Assembly: GCF_003286085.1 (NCBI RefSeq) | Contig: NW_020825324.1 | Span: forward strand, 1,984,001 to 2,048,000 | Length of the DNA: 64,000 nucleotides | Direction: 5' to 3' | DNA from: Drosophila persimilis | Taxonomy: Eukaryota; Arthropoda; Insecta; Diptera; Drosophilidae | Shown: piece by piece, positions 26,033 through 39,600 of the stretch | Position numbering within the stretch: position 1 is the first letter of the stretch | Layout: each line of letters starts with the position of its first letter | Notes under the pieces: model-generated | What the model was told of the DNA's origin: nothing | The model's database searches: none | The model's input: the letters and a program-made list of their open reading frames with translations, nothing else | Program-made: the position numbers and the translations under genes

Positions 26033-26532
26033 CATTTAATACATTTCAACATTTAATATATTTAGATAATCCATCTAAATGGTCAGATCTTTGATCTATG
26101 TATGTATTTATATGTATGCTTTTGCATGATGTCAAGCTATCATAAAAAAGAGTGATGACAAACACCTCGTTGAGAGAAATTTTTGATATTTCATATAATG
26201 GTAAAAAGCACAAGCGCTGTACCTAGTTCTTTTTATAGCTAAATCAAAGTCATATTTGTCGTAAAAATGTTAATCGATAGGTATTCGATTTAAGTAAATA
26301 GTTTCCTACATGAAACCTACATGAATCGCATAATGTTTCACTGAAAGGGTATCAACAGCTTTGGCATTCGATGATGCATACAAGCACACTCATATCTTTC
26401 CTTTTCGGTCGTTTTTTAATAAACACGCAAAAGAGCAAAAGGCGGAGGAAAAGGAAAGGAAAGAAAAGAAAAGAGACTGCGCCAATGCCGGCCGGCTTTT
26501 TTAACCGACTCCCGAGTGCGCTGCGTCGGTTA

Positions 26533-26600
26533 CTGCGCCGGCGACTGCGACTGCGCCGGCGACTGCGACTGCGCCGGCGACTGCGACTGCGGCGGCTGAC
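26533..26600. repeat. 18-bp tandem repeat (CGCCGGCGACTGCGACTG)
   Basis: Three full units plus a partial one. It is GC-rich and gives Arg/Leu-rich or Ala/Val-rich peptides that should not be read as protein. Confidence 0.85.
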
Positions 26601-26668
26601 TCACAGACGAACAACGAAGAGTGCAGGTTTTTGAACTTGTCCGAGCGACTGTGTGAGTGGTGGTTGGT

Positions 26669-26692
26669 GTGGAGTGGAGTGGAGTGGAGTGG
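26669..26692. repeat. (GTGGA)n pentanucleotide repeat
   Basis: Five GTGGA units. Confidence 0.9.
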
Positions 26693-27689
26693 CGGAGGAC
26701 GGGCTGACTGACTGAGTCGAAGCGACGTCGCTGCGCCGGCGCGCATTCGGCGTGCAGTTTTGCGCGCGCGTTTTTTTTGCCGTTTCCTTTCTGTGCCCTT
26801 TCTGTTTTGTTTTTCTCTTTCGGTTTCTGTTGATTTTTGTGGCTTTTTTCTGCCTTATACATTTTTTAAATTTTTTGTGCGGCTAAAAGTTTTGTATTTT
26901 TTTGTATCTTCTTTTGTTGTTGTCTGTGTTATCTTCTCCCGACTTGGAGATATGTATGTATGTATTTCCTCCTGCGCTTTGATTCATAAAATAAATGGAT
27001 CGTCTTTTAGCTGAAAAATGAATTTGTCTGTTGTGCGACGCATCCGCATGGGCTCCCCCTCCTCCACCGGGCGGCAGGCAGGCAGTCGGGCGATTCATCG
27101 AAATGCAAATGACGACATGATTAGTGCCGCACACGAATGGGGGACTACGGGGAGGGGGGGAGAGAGAGCCATCATAAAAACCAGAACAGGGACCCAAAAA
27201 CGGACAATTAATTAAAATGCATAAATTATTGGGCTCCTACCTCTACCTCTACCTCTGCCTCTGCCCCTCCCTCCTTGTTCGCGGCACTTTTCGGGACATT
27301 AGTTAGCCCTTTTTATGGCGCCGTTTCATTAGCGTTTCGCCACCAAAGATTAACGCCCAGAGGCGCCCCAAAGTAGGCAGCGATACAGGCTCCTAGAGAA
27401 GCGAGAGACCAAGGATCTGCTCAGTAATGATTGCTAGCCTTGTTCTAGAAGTTTTTATAACACAATCTTCCCGATTTCCGTAAATTCTAACCTCGAACCT
27501 CGAACCCCAAGTCCCGAACCCCGACCCCGACCCCGAACCAGTTCAACTAATTTGCGGATCCTTGGAAAGTCCCGTTAACGTTGTAAATTGAGGCTAAAAT
27601 GTGTTTCCCAGCTGCTCCCAGATCCCAGCTCCGAGTCTGCCGAGTGTCTGGATGATGCCGATGCCGACGCCGACGCCCATGACGATGAC

Positions 27690-27800
27690 GAGGGGCGACA
27701 CTTAATTTTTTTGTGTGTGCCAAAACAATTAATGTTTATTTTCGCATTTTAATTAGCCAACATTAATTGCAAGTTTATTGAGCCGCCGTTGAGCCATTGT
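27690..27800. promoter_or_regulatory. Cluster of homeodomain-type TAATT words
   Basis: Four TTAAT/TAATT cores lie within about 75 bp (CTTAATTT, CAATTAATG, TTTAATTAGCC, CATTAATTG), spaced roughly 20-25 bp. Such clusters are common in fly enhancers. The block also overlaps the probable 3' UTR end of the gene at 27889, so simple AT richness of a 3' UTR is the main alternative. Confidence 0.25.
27774..27779 (-). other. Poly(A) signal of the 27.9 kb gene
   Basis: AATAAA on the minus strand 110 nt past the stop at 27889. A second AATAAA lies at 27735-27740. Confidence 0.5.
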
Positions 27801-27888
27801 TGAGCCAATGAACCGCGCGCCCGCAGCCTTGAGTCGTCGCTCCCCTTTGGAGGTCCCGACAGCGCTGAGGGATGGCGCAGATCCCTCT

Positions 27889-28448
27889 TTACATGGCCGA
27901 CAGGGTCAGGATCATCAGTCCAATGAAAAGGGTATTGGCCAGCAGCCTAAGGTTCTGACCCACGATCTTTCCAGTGGGCCTCGAGTATCAAGTGGGCAGC
28001 AAAGGCCATAGCTGGCTTCGTAAATATTGTTCGACGAATCGATGGCCAGGTAGAGCAGTGAAGCCAGGTTTGCCAGGACTGTGAGCTGCTTGAGCTTATC
28101 CGTGAAGACGTCCTTGGTACCGCTCATTTTGGCCATCATGTCCAAGGCGAGGGGCACCATAAAGTAGCTGTGGGCCACTGCCAGGGTGGGATGCGATGAC
28201 TTCAGGTGCAGTTCGATGCTGACCAGGTTCAGCGGAGCAATCTCCATGACTCCCGCTGAGATCACACTCAGGCGATTGCAGTCGTCGTCAGCGTTGAAAG
28301 CGGCACGCAGCACGCCCAGCAGTCCGTGGAACAGACACAGGACCGCCGCCCCGTAGGCATACGGGGTCCTTACCGGATCAAAGGTGTACAGTGCGCAGCC
28401 GCAGCTGACCACCAGCAGGCTATTGAAAAGGCCGTGAATCTCTACCAT
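27889..28448 (-). CDS. Multi-pass membrane protein, paralogue A; C-terminal part out of frame
   Basis: The start is ATG at 28446-28448 (AAAAATGG). The first frame runs unbroken through about 144 codons and matches the intact protein at 61710-62303: HGLLGVL versus HGLLGLV, MEIAPLNLVSIEL versus MEIVPLPLLNVDL, FMVPLAL versus FIVPLAV. Hydrophobic segments sit at about residues 8-22, 30-48, 88-105 and 122-137. After NNIY the match continues in the next frame (PAMAFAAHLILEA, compare GGMAFLAF). About 40 nt later it moves to the third frame (GKIVGQNLRLLANTLFIGLM ending LTLSAM, stop at 27889). Read without correction, the first frame ends at 27915 after 177 residues, its last 34 unrelated to the paralogue. 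Two one-base insertions, or equivalent changes, would explain it. It is either a recently damaged gene or a sequencing/assembly error. I do not recognise the family and give no function. Confidence 0.7.
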
Positions 28449-29772
28449 TTTTACTTGTCAAGAGGCTTATTTCGCTTTAAGATGAACTTTTTAGCGTGTA
28501 CGGAGAATTTTGTATCAGCCAGATCGCTTTAGAGTTAGTGAATGTTAAGGCAAAGCCAAACTAGGTTCTCTAAAAGATGTTGTACTACTAAGTCCTACTT
28601 TCCAAATGGCAGGAAAGACAGAGTATCGGAGCTACGGAATTACTGTGAACTTTTCTTTTTACTAGACCAGATAATGAAACAACAAGGGCAGTGCCTTCTG
28701 AGTGCTCAGATTATAGTTCTGAATAGTAGTCGGAATTTTCTCAAACTTGAATCTTTTGGATTTCCTTCCCATCTCCTGTATCGATGAGTCCTGCATGACG
28801 AGGTAGCCTAATCGATTCGGTATTCGATTCGTTCGGACTGAACGAAAATTTCGGTTTTCTTTTCTCTCTCACTATCCATTTAATTTTCTGGTAAAGAGGT
28901 CTTGAAAAAAACACACAAATCTTCCCTTTCGTAAGAATACCATGGAGAAACCGTGAAAAAGGAGCAGCAAGGATACGCCTAACCAATCTATATGATAAGT
29001 TATATTTGGTGGTTCGTCGGTGATGAACCGCCCAGTTTGTAATGAGGTTGGGCTCCCGTATGGATAATGGATTCGCTGAGATGAGTTGGAGCCGGAGACG
29101 AGGCATGGGGGCGGAGTCGAGGCGAGACGAGACGAGACGGTCGGCGTGAGGAGGAAACTTTTCATTTGGCTGCACACATTGGACAAGCCCAATGTCCCCG
29201 TTGATTTATTGCATCGAGGGGGCAGCTTAATCCACATCATATCCACCTGCAAGGCAGATAGCCTGGCCGGGCCTGGCCAGACAGCAGCAAGTCCACGACC
29301 ACGACCACGACCACGACCAGACCAGACCAAAGACCGCAACCACAAGCAGGGTTTAATTATTAATTTAAATCGCACCGTTTATATGATAAAGACACTGCGA
29401 CGTGCCGTTGAGCAATAGTGCATGCCCAGCCCAGCCGTTGCAAGTGTACTCCTACTTGGGAGGGCAGGAGCGGATCTTCTGAGCCGTGGGTGCTTTGCTG
29501 CAGCAGAATGGGCACCATTTTTTGGATGTAATGGAGCCAAAAATGTATTCTTAATGGTTAAACTAAATAAAATATATTATTATTAGAGGTTTTCCTTTAA
29601 AATCCTAGACTTCTGTCGCTTTTTGGTCTAACCTGAGTCCTCATCCTTATTTTGTATAGCTTTAGGTACTTATATACCCAAATACATTGCAAATTGTTAA
29701 CAATCTTGAAACATGGTCGTAGACTGATCTTCATTTTGGAATTTATCGTAAAACATTATGAATCGTTCGTTT
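28449..29772. other. Upstream flank of paralogue A, no gene recognised
   Basis: The left part should hold the promoter and 5' UTR of the minus-strand gene, but I see no clear TATA box or initiator. The rest has simple repeats and short mirrored open frames. Confidence 0.4.
29292..29320. repeat. (CCACGA)n hexamer repeat
   Basis: Four to five CCACGA units. Confidence 0.9.
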
Positions 29773-30027
29773 TGAATGATCAGTGTTTGAATATGACCAT
29801 TCGCTTAGGGGAACATTGTATGAAATCGTAGTAAAACAGGGCTACAGCGAACCGAATGAACCGACTCGGTTCTTGTGAATGATCAGTGTTCGTCTATGAC
29901 CATTCGCTTAGGGGAACTTTGTATGAAATCGTAGTAAAACAGGGCTACAGCGAACCGAATGAACCGAATCGGTTCTTGTGAATGATCAGTGTTCGTCTAT
30001 GACCATTCGCTTAGGGGAACTTTGTAG
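29773..30027. repeat. 103-bp tandem repeat, about 2.5 copies
   Basis: Units start at 29773, 29876 and 29979, each with TGAATGATCAGTGTT. The first two are complete and differ at a few sites only (for example CGACTCGG versus CGAATCGG). The third stops after GGGGAACTTTGTAG. Units contain GACCATTCGCTTAGGGGAAC and GGGCTACAGCGAACCG. There is no open frame through the array. Confidence 0.92.
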
Positions 30028-30231
30028 TGAAACAGTGGCGTTGGAGTCCGCTCCTGGCTGGTGCAGTGTATGTGGTGTGGTGGCCTATAGCGTGACAAAA
30101 GTTGTTGCTCGAATGCCTCCTCTTTGCCAGCCCCCTATCCCGCACTCAGACAATATGAAGTCATCCGTCGACGGCGTCGCGAACTCTGCAAGCGTAAAAA
30201 TATGAAAAGTGCCGCAAGTGCAGCGGGCAGC

Positions 30232-30300
30232 AAGAGTGCAAGAAGTGCAAGAAGTGCAAGAAGTGCCAGAAGTGCCAGAAGTGCCAGAAGTGCAAGTGCA
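30232..30300. repeat. 9-bp tandem repeat (AGAAGTGCA/C)
   Basis: About seven units of AGAAGTGCA or AGAAGTGCC in an AAGTGC-rich surround. The Ser-Ala-Arg and Val-Gln-Glu peptides in its frames are artefacts. Confidence 0.85.
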
Positions 30301-31162
30301 GCGGGCAAGTGCAGGCAGCGCAGACACTCAATTCATAATTAATCAGGCTCCGCTCAGAGTATGGCTGGACGTTTTCTCTATCTGCGATTCTCTATCTGCG
30401 TCTAGTATGGGGTATGGCTGTGGCAAGCTTAACACTTGACGAGGAGCCCTCAACCTCCGCTCCGCTCCGCTCCGACTCGGACTCCGACACTGCCTGACTG
30501 TGCGCTAAGGTTGAGCGAGCAATCGTGATCAGTCTTGACAAGGAAGATGGCCAGAGCGGAGAGGACCCGGAAGACCCCTTGGCATTTGGCACTTGGCAAA
30601 GACAGGGGCAGAGCCCTTTGCAGACCGGCTGGCATGACCCCGCCTGGGCCAAGATCAGGTTCGGTTTCAGTTTCGGCTTCGGCTTCGGCTTCGAGGGGGC
30701 TTCAGGTTTAGCTCCAGTTTCAATTTGGCTCGTGTGGATCGTATCGTCAGCGTGTCTTGGTTACCTATTGATTTATGGCTCTGTCCAATCTGGCCCGTAC
30801 TCGGCGCCTCCGCCGGCTTTGGGGTCCGTCCTAATCAACGGCATTTGCATGCAGATCGCAAAAGTTAACCAAAATGTTTAATGAGCAACAAAAAACGAAG
30901 AAAAAAACATGCGTGGCCAAATATTTTTCCGGCTCGCAAGACCAAACCAAGCCGGCCCCAAAAAGCAGACGAGACGCTGAAAAATTGAACGACGCGAAGC
31001 CCACAAAAAAGTGCGTGAGCGATGCGCAAATATTTGGCCCGGAGTCGAGTCGAGCTCTCGTCTCGAACTGCTTGAAATGCGTGCCGGAGACCGAGACCTT
31101 ACGCACTTCATAAATTATTTAACAGCTGCCCCGGCCAATTGGATAGGAGTTGAGTTGGTGGC

Positions 31163-31208
31163 CCATACCCATACCCATACCCGTACCCATCCCCATTCCC
31201 ATTCCCAA
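31163..31208. repeat. (CCCATA)n / (CCCATT)n hexamer repeat
   Basis: Degenerate CCCATA, CCCGTA and CCCATT units in tandem. Confidence 0.85.
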
Positions 31209-34200
31209 TGCCCAGAGCCGGGGGGAACGAATGCGAAGGGGGCCAAAGGGGACCAATTTTAATTGCCGGCTACATGACAATGACAACCGAACAACACACG
31301 CACTCACGCACTGGGTCCCGGGACGCACTGGGAAGGCCAATCCCCAACAACAGAGGCGGTGGCGGCGGTGGCGGTGGCGGCGGTGGCGGCCGATATCGAA
31401 AAGGGAAAAAATGTGCGAATTTTTGACAACTGCAAATCGAAGTCAAGGCATGTACAACATGGCTCTGTACATGATCGCCGCCTCGCCTGATTTATTGCAA
31501 AAGCCGCAGACAAGTTTCCAGATCGTAGCATCGACATCCACATCCATATCGACTAGGCAACCGACCAAACCCACCAAGCCGTATGAATCACGGCTCGGAG
31601 TACTCGTATATGAACAGATTGTCGCAAGACTGGGGGTAGAATGAATGGCACATTTAGGCGAAAGTGTGGCCACATGGAGCACCGAAAAGATTGAATGATG
31701 AAGAAGATTGGAAACGGGGATTGACCGGATATTGGAAGCGGATATCATACGTACAGTGAGAGCGAAGAGAGAGGAAAATATAGATCATTTGACTGCAGAT
31801 TCAACCCAGAGGCTATGAGACGATCAAATGTTCGAATGAACTATCTTTGGATAAACCTATAGGTATAGTTATAGATTCAAAGATCACATCCAGATATCCT
31901 TTTGATCTTTCCAAAGAACCCCTGAAGGATCCTCAGGGATCAAGCCACGCCTTTGCGCTGCTCAGCCGCCAACGATGCAGACGACGATGATTTTGATGAT
32001 TTTCGCAGAATTGAACACTCTCAACTTCCGCTTCGACCCAGAAGACTTCCCAGAAATTTGTGTCGAAGGCACTTGTATAGCCTTTATGCGGGCGCTCCGA
32101 TCCCATGGGAACTATAATCCGAGTGGAAGTTGGGGGGCAACGCTGGCTCAGCTTAATTCCATTAATATTTCAAATAATAATAGTACTCGTAATTCAGTGA
32201 CGCCCAAGATGCGGCACATCTTTGAGGGGCCGACAAAGCACAATGGATCGAATCATTTGCGAAACATGCTCGCGTGTTTACTTACGAGTTCATTTCATTT
32301 GAATCTGAGCAATTGCCTCAGTAACTAAATCTTTTATGACTGAGTACAGAGGTATGCCTCTTTGCAAGGAAGTGGATTTCTTGGGATTACATTTGGGTTT
32401 TTTTTAGGAATTGAAATAGCTTGAAACATACATACATAAATCATTAGTCAAATACGAGTATTTGCAGTCTTAACTTTTGACACAAATGAAGTCGAATTTC
32501 GAATTCAATTTGAATGGAATATGACAGATACTCGCAAATATGACTGCAGTCTGTAGTGGGGGGAGTGGAATCGAAATCATCATCATCATGAGCGACTTGA
32601 GTTGGGTTTCGCTTCTGCCAGACAACAAATAAATGTTCAAGAATATTTGTTCCTTGACGCTGCATAAAATTAAAGCAGTGGGGGCCGTGGGGGGCCGTGG
32701 GGGGTGTTGAAACAAAGAAGTGCGCCGTTGGGCGGGAGGGTGAGGTAGGTATTGGTCTGTCTGCCTGTCAAATGTCAATGAAGTATATTTAAGCCTCTTT
32801 TTCGGTCCTTTTTTGGTCTTTCTTTCTCTGTATTTGGGCAGTCTTGGCGTGCATCAGACAGTCGCTCAGACAGTTCTCAGAGCTCTTCTCCTGCAAAGCA
32901 GCAGCTTTGGCTATCAACACTATCAAAATTATCAAAAGAAATGCAGCTCAATTTGTGGCAACTCCAAGATATCATATCATACACATTTGAAGACTATATA
33001 AATCATAATTGTACCACTCTATCGTTGGCTTATTTTGCGATAAATCGTTGAGGTTTTCTTAGGAATTTAATTATATTTAGTTTGGTTAGTAATTTGTTAC
33101 TTTTATCTATAATATTTCTTTATTTATTTAAAAACTTTTCTGCCAGAGAACACAAATCTATTTGTTAGCTTGGAATCTCCAAAAAACACATCAGGAAAAC
33201 ATATACTTAAAAATCTGTATTAACGATTTATTTCACATACTTTTGACCGTGATTTTCCATTTGAAAATTTACTTTTTACACCAGGAAGAAGTGGGTAGAA
33301 ATTTCCCGCGTTTTTTCACTAAAGATTTTCACGCTTAACTTGTGAGATGACCTTAGCCGATAGTAAAAATATTATGGGTTGTACATGAAAATGCTTTAAA
33401 ATTCTCCTAAAGCTCGCCGCAGAATTGGGAATTTAAAAATGATCACAATTTCAAAATTCAAAGCTAAGAAAGTACCCAAAAGAACCCTCTTTTATTCCTA
33501 AATGACTTTATACGAGGCAATCGATCTGATTCGATGCATATACATAGATATTTCGAATAGATCTCCAGCCTTCCCCAATGTGGCCTAAAAATAAATATTC
33601 CATAAATTTGTAAAATGCGCCGAAATATTTGCACACGAGTCGATTTCGATGATGTAAACACCACCCCCAGCCACAATCAGTGCCCCAGCCACAGCCACAG
33701 CCACAGCCACCACCACCCCCACAGTACCTTCCCAGCCACTGGGCCAACACGAGCCATTGGCATGTGCGATTAAAATCTTGTACGCAGTTTCTAGCCGGCA
33801 ACATTGTAAGGCAGTATTTTAAATAGTTTCACTTCCCCAACAGCACTTCTCCCTCTCTCCCTCCCTGTCTCTATATACGTACGTATATGTGTGTGCTAGG
33901 TGTATGTAACAGTTAAACGTGCGAGACCTTTACCACATTACAAACGCCGCGGCGCTGACAGGGCAGCGACGCGCTGCGACCCGTGGCAAGGCGACGCTAA
34001 ACGCCAGCCTCGACTGCAGCATGCGTCCCATTTGGCGGGCATTTTCAATATACTATGTAATGGCGGGGAAAATCAGGAAAAACCCGAGAGAGAAGAACCT
34101 GCAAGTACCCTAGACACCCAAAAGATCAACGTAGGGGCACTAGTAGCAGTCGAATGATTTCTATCTGCATTTTAAAATACAAAATAAAACTTCTTTTCGG

Positions 34201-36566
34201 GTTTTTTCAGTAAAAAAATAGAAGAAATAATATATTTACATCTAATATCCTTTCAACCAAGTGGTGTCTCAACATAAATCAAAAAATATTCAACAGCTTT
34301 CATTTGATACATCGATACATGTCCTTCAAGGACGATTATTATGGGTTTTCTGCTATATTCTTCATAGTGGGCAAAAAATACCAAAAAAATACTACAAATT
34401 CCAAAAAAATACCAAAAAACTACAAAATATTACAGTATAAGAAATTAAATAATACTACAAATAAACACTCGCTACCATCTGACAACTTTGGTTTCGAGAC
34501 TCGATCACTGATCAATATTCTTTTTTACAGAAATAGTAATACCCTCAGACATAGAGTATATAGAGTATAGAGTACAGCCTCGGCAGCACTAATACTCGTG
34601 CAGCGCAAACAACAACAGCGAAAGCGAAAAGTGTAAATATTACAAAAATAAGTATCAGAAAATGTACTAAAATTATGCAATTGCTTTTTCACTGCGTTTC
34701 GTTGTGTTTCGTTTTGTTGATAATCAATTGCCTAATGGGGGGTGGTGCTGAGAGGGGCTGGCAGGGTGCCGTGTGGTTCGGGGTTCGGGGATGTTAGTTG
34801 TGGGGGCTTTTACGCCTCATTTGCATAATGCAAAGCGAGCGTAATTTTCGTCGCTGTACGAGTACTTGGCAATTATTCATTCACCCAGTTAGTCATTCAT
34901 TCCATCAGCCATTCATTCAAAATGGTATCATAGACCCACAGAACTCATACATATTTATTCAGTTTTTTACTCCTTACCCATTATGGGTTCTGGTGTGGGT
35001 ATTTCCCAGCAATTTTCCAGATACTGAGTGGTATAATTTACAAAAGCTGAAAAAAAAAACGCTGGAAGAAAGGATTTACGAACCTATAGAGTTCATATAT
35101 GTATGTCGGATCCTCGGTGAGATTTCGTCCGCTCCATAAAAAAGCTCTCCCTACGTCATTGAATTGAGTAATCAGGTATAATATTTATTTTAGTTTCAAA
35201 TAGGTTACACATGAGTTCCTTTTCATATCTTATTACGTACGCCTTTTCGCTTCTCGCTTCCGAAGTCGAACTCTTACTCTACCATCGATATATCTTCCTC
35301 TCATACCCTTGACTAGTAATAGCGATAGATCGATACTACTCAGCTGGTTGAAGGAAGGGCTACCAACCCTATATATATATAGAAAATGCGCACGTACATT
35401 CTATTTTCGAATATAAAAGTTACTCAATAAATCCTTTATTTCCTTCTATCTGTCTGTCTTTCTTCAGTTTTTGAGTTTCAGTTGGAAACACGGCACAGAA
35501 CCTTTCGTATCATATATATGTACATACATATATGTATGTATTATTCTCATATATTGGTGTACATATCATACATCATACGACTGACATCGAAACGATTGGT
35601 TGAAGAGAAAGAACTTGTAAGAAAACACTTCCTATGCCTTATGTGGGCTCGAAATTCCGATAGCTACAAGTAGCGAGTAGCGAGCAGCGAGTCAGCGACT
35701 CGTTTACTAAACGAATGCACTCACCTGGCGCATGAGTCCGGCTTAGAACATTTGTATAGAAATTCCATAACTCTTCCGGACTTAATCGGACTGCATTCGA
35801 TTGCAGTATAACGAGTATACGACCTGCAACTTATTTGCATTCACATTGAGATTAATTCGTTTTATTCACTCACTCAACCATTTGGCGAAGCTTATGATAT
35901 TTTCAACGCCTACAGGGTAATTGAATTACATCAACCTTCGACGATTAAGCATAACAAATCGAGATTTTTCCAGTCCCAAGATGTTCTCGGTGCTGCTAGC
36001 ATAACTTCTAGACCGGACCCTGCCCACCAGCTGCCCATCCGCCACTTCTGTGGCCATCGCTTGCCTGGGAACTCTTCTGCGTATTCATATTTTCTGGGAC
36101 GATTCCCAATAAGGCCACGTAAATCACTTAATTGACAATCGAATGTCATTTTTGGGTCCATTGTTAGGTACACGGTACCCACTGAAGATCTGCCAAGCAT
36201 ATCGCATACACACATGTGTACATACATACGTACATACGTATGTGTACGCATATATCTATCCGAAAGCTATTAAGTTTCTGGCAAGAACATAGCGGGGTAG
36301 GGGGGGGACAACCGGCAATGGCGACATATATTTTACGAGCCACGGCTCTGGCGACTGACGGTAATCAGTAATCTTATTTATGAGTTCTATATAGGTACGA
36401 GTATATTTTAGTGTGCATATGTGTGTGTGTATATGCTCGGGCGATTATAGAAAATAAAGTGGGTCACACGCGTTTCCCCCCCGCCGTCTTTGTGCTTTCT
36501 TTTGCTTTCATTTTCTTGACCATTTCTCCCGAGCTGCTAGGATATAGTTTTTGTGCGAAAAAAATA

Positions 36567-36605
36567 CGTATAAGTATAAGTATAAGTATAAGTATAAGTA
36601 TAAGT
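36567..36605. repeat. (GTATAA)n hexamer repeat
   Basis: Six GTATAA units. Confidence 0.9.
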
Positions 36606-39600
36606 GGTGTGTCGGGCCAACTCGAAACTGATCTTCTTGAAGAGGACGGCTCTTGGGGGCTCTGTATCTGCATTTGTATTTGTATCTGTATCTGTGTCAG
36701 CCGAGTGGGTGGGTGGTGTCTGACGTGGTGCGTGTGGTGTGATCGCTGGCCATTTGGGATCAGCCAAAAGTGCGTATCCGTATCAAGTTCTCTGTCAAAT
36801 GGGGCGTCTGGGCAGTGCCTGGGAAGGGGTGCCACACCATAATCGACTGTGGCAATTTGTTGCAATTTGTTGGGCATTCGATGGGCAGAGGAGTTGGCTC
36901 GACCGATGGCGGGGCTTCGGGGCCAATGGGTGTATGCAAATGAGTCGTAATGTGACTCGAAACTGTTGATAAGAGCAAACGTTGATTGCGTCAGGCGCGA
37001 CAGCGACAGCGACAGCGGCAAAACAGATGTCCCCTCGCTCCAGATACAGCCACTCGCGACTAGCTGTTACCCTGGGACTGACTACTCCTCTGAATACAGC
37101 CACGATCGCAGCAGACAGAAGCAGCCCCCTAACCAGTTGTGGAATACCCAGTCATAGAGCCACATCACACATCACATGGCATCGAATGGGAGGCCTTATC
37201 AGTAGACAAAAATCATCGGCATAATCATCTAAATACAAGTGTGACGGGCTGCTAGTTAGCAGAAACTGTAACCCTACGGTGCTGTTATACGCACGGCAAG
37301 TCCATCAACATCAGTATCTATATCGATGTCAGCAATCTATCGATGATGATCTCTATCGACGGAAAACAACACGAAAAGAATTAATCACCTAGACATATTC
37401 CTACTCTTATATCAATAAAAACTGCAATAATACTCGAAAAGCCATCCCTTCACACAAGTATACAGCACTTGCGAGCCATTATCCAGCCTGAACCCCGAAC
37501 TTCGATCGGATCCATTCCGATTCCGACTTCGATTTCGATTCCGATCAATTTAAATGGAATACAAACAAAAGGCCTCTCCTCTCCTCCCCACAAATAAATC
37601 AATTAGGCATCGAATTAGATTTATGGCAGGCATTAGACCAGTGACAGGCACCAGCGACCAGATTTTTGAAATCTATGATGCTTCTTATGGAAATTTTCAA
37701 ATTTTCAGCTCTGTAGATAGAGATATTTTGGGGGGAACTGAACATCATTACAGAGATCGGTGCGAGAGATTCTGGTTCCGATTCTGATACTCAAAGGTCA
37801 CGATCCCATTACCGGAATCACTGACAATCGCCAGCTGAACGGCATTGATTTTGGCAAGCCAATTAGCCCCAACTGTGGATAGATTACCCATTTCGAATGT
37901 GGTAATCGTATCGTCTCAGGGCGGGCCGGGTCGGGCCTATCAACGCGTGTCGGACCTAAGGAGCCAGAAGTCCATTTGAAGTGCGATGGCGCCAAATGGC
38001 TCATCACTTATCACTTTGCTCCGTGTGAATATTATTCATCGCATTTATTCGTATAGCTGGGCAAACTGATCGCTGATTGGGGCCTGGAGGAGAGTATCTT
38101 GGAGATACATTTGCTTCGATTAGGACTCGGATTCGGTTTCGAAGAAAATTAAGGGATTTTAGCGGAACATTATGTAAACTTGGCAGAAATTTAGTGAGAT
38201 ATTTCCATTATATCCACTATCCATCATTTGTAAATTTATTGTAATTTTTTGCAATTTTCCAAATGGTTTTGGTGTGAGAAAATTGTTCAGATAAAGTAAT
38301 CCAGCAACGGGTCTGATTTCACGATCTTGGGGGCTGATATTGAAGCCAAAAGATAGCTCAAATTGGGACCATCGAAAGGAGCGCCCCATGTAGTTGCAGA
38401 GCTCGTACATTTATGGTATGATACGCAGAGTATCTACAAGATACATTTGTACTTTTCCAGGCACTTCTACCCAGAGTAGATTTGGGCTGCGTTTATCCAT
38501 CAGATAAGATCTTTGGAGTGTGACTCACAGACAAAACGGAGCTGAAGGGAGAAGACAAAATAGGAGGAGAGCAGAGAGGCTACACTGAGAGATACATATG
38601 TATGTGTGTGTGTGTGTATGTCTATAAGAAGAGGCAGCTCTACTGATAAGCGGTGACTGATAGTGATGACGTTTTTCTCCTCTCATCTTCTCTGCTTGTG
38701 CGTGTGGTTGCCAAGACTAGAATTATAATTATATTATAATCAGCTACCAAGCCCTGCGCTATCAGGCCTCCAGGCCACTTGAAATATTTACGCAAGCAGG
38801 CCACCACGAAAGAGCAGATCCGACCCGTTTCGAGATTAGTTTTATAAAGTCTATTTGCGCACACTCGTGCGTAGATTTGTGCGTAACGTAATCAGTTGCA
38901 CTCCCCTACACCACTACCTCCCACCCGTGCTCAAGGGGCTTTTGGCACGGCAACGGTGCGTATGAGTAACGGGAAATTAGGAAATTTTTTTTGATTCGTC
39001 TATGCGGCTCGGCAGGCGTATGTAATTAATGAGAAACAGCTGATAATTTGACAGTCGCCACAGCCGCAGCACTCGAGGCACGCGATTAACTGGGCCCCCA
39101 CCCATAAACTCAGGGTATCAGTCGATCGGAAGAGAAGGCGAAGAAGAAGGAGAGAGCTGCCGTTTGTCTCCCCTGTACTCGTTGGAATTTCACAATTTTT
39201 CGGACAAAAGTCTGCCAGCTCGCCTTTGATTCTACCTCTGGGCAAAGTCAGGAAACCAGAAGACCAGGCCCTGCCGAACAGCTGTCTGACTGGCTGGCGG
39301 TGATGAAAGTCATGGGCTTGATAAGGCCGGGGCCAACTATTGGATCGGCTGCCGGGCAGGGGGTAGTTTGCCTGGCAACAGTACTACAACTACCACGACT
39401 ACTCTACTATGCTGTTGCCACAAATACATACGTTTCTGCAGATTGCCAGCTGAACGGCGGATATGGGGCTTGATATAACGAAAGGGGCAGGGGCGGTGGC
39501 GGTGGCGGTGGGAACGTGATCTTCCTGGGTGGGAGCATGTGCCAGAACAACTTAGTGGGGAATGTGCTAAAGGCGTATAATAGATCTGCAAAGTCATGAG

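Larger units (their letters stand above)
25472..27689. other. Noncoding stretch, no gene recognised
   Basis: It holds a DINE-1 fragment, T-rich runs near 25.8 and 26.8 kb and GC-rich repeats at 26.5-26.7 kb. No convincing exon was seen. Confidence 0.5.

Noticed and set aside
36464..37021. 185-codon minus-strand frame
   Set aside because: Much of it is the (GTATAA)n and TGTATC repeats. No domain.
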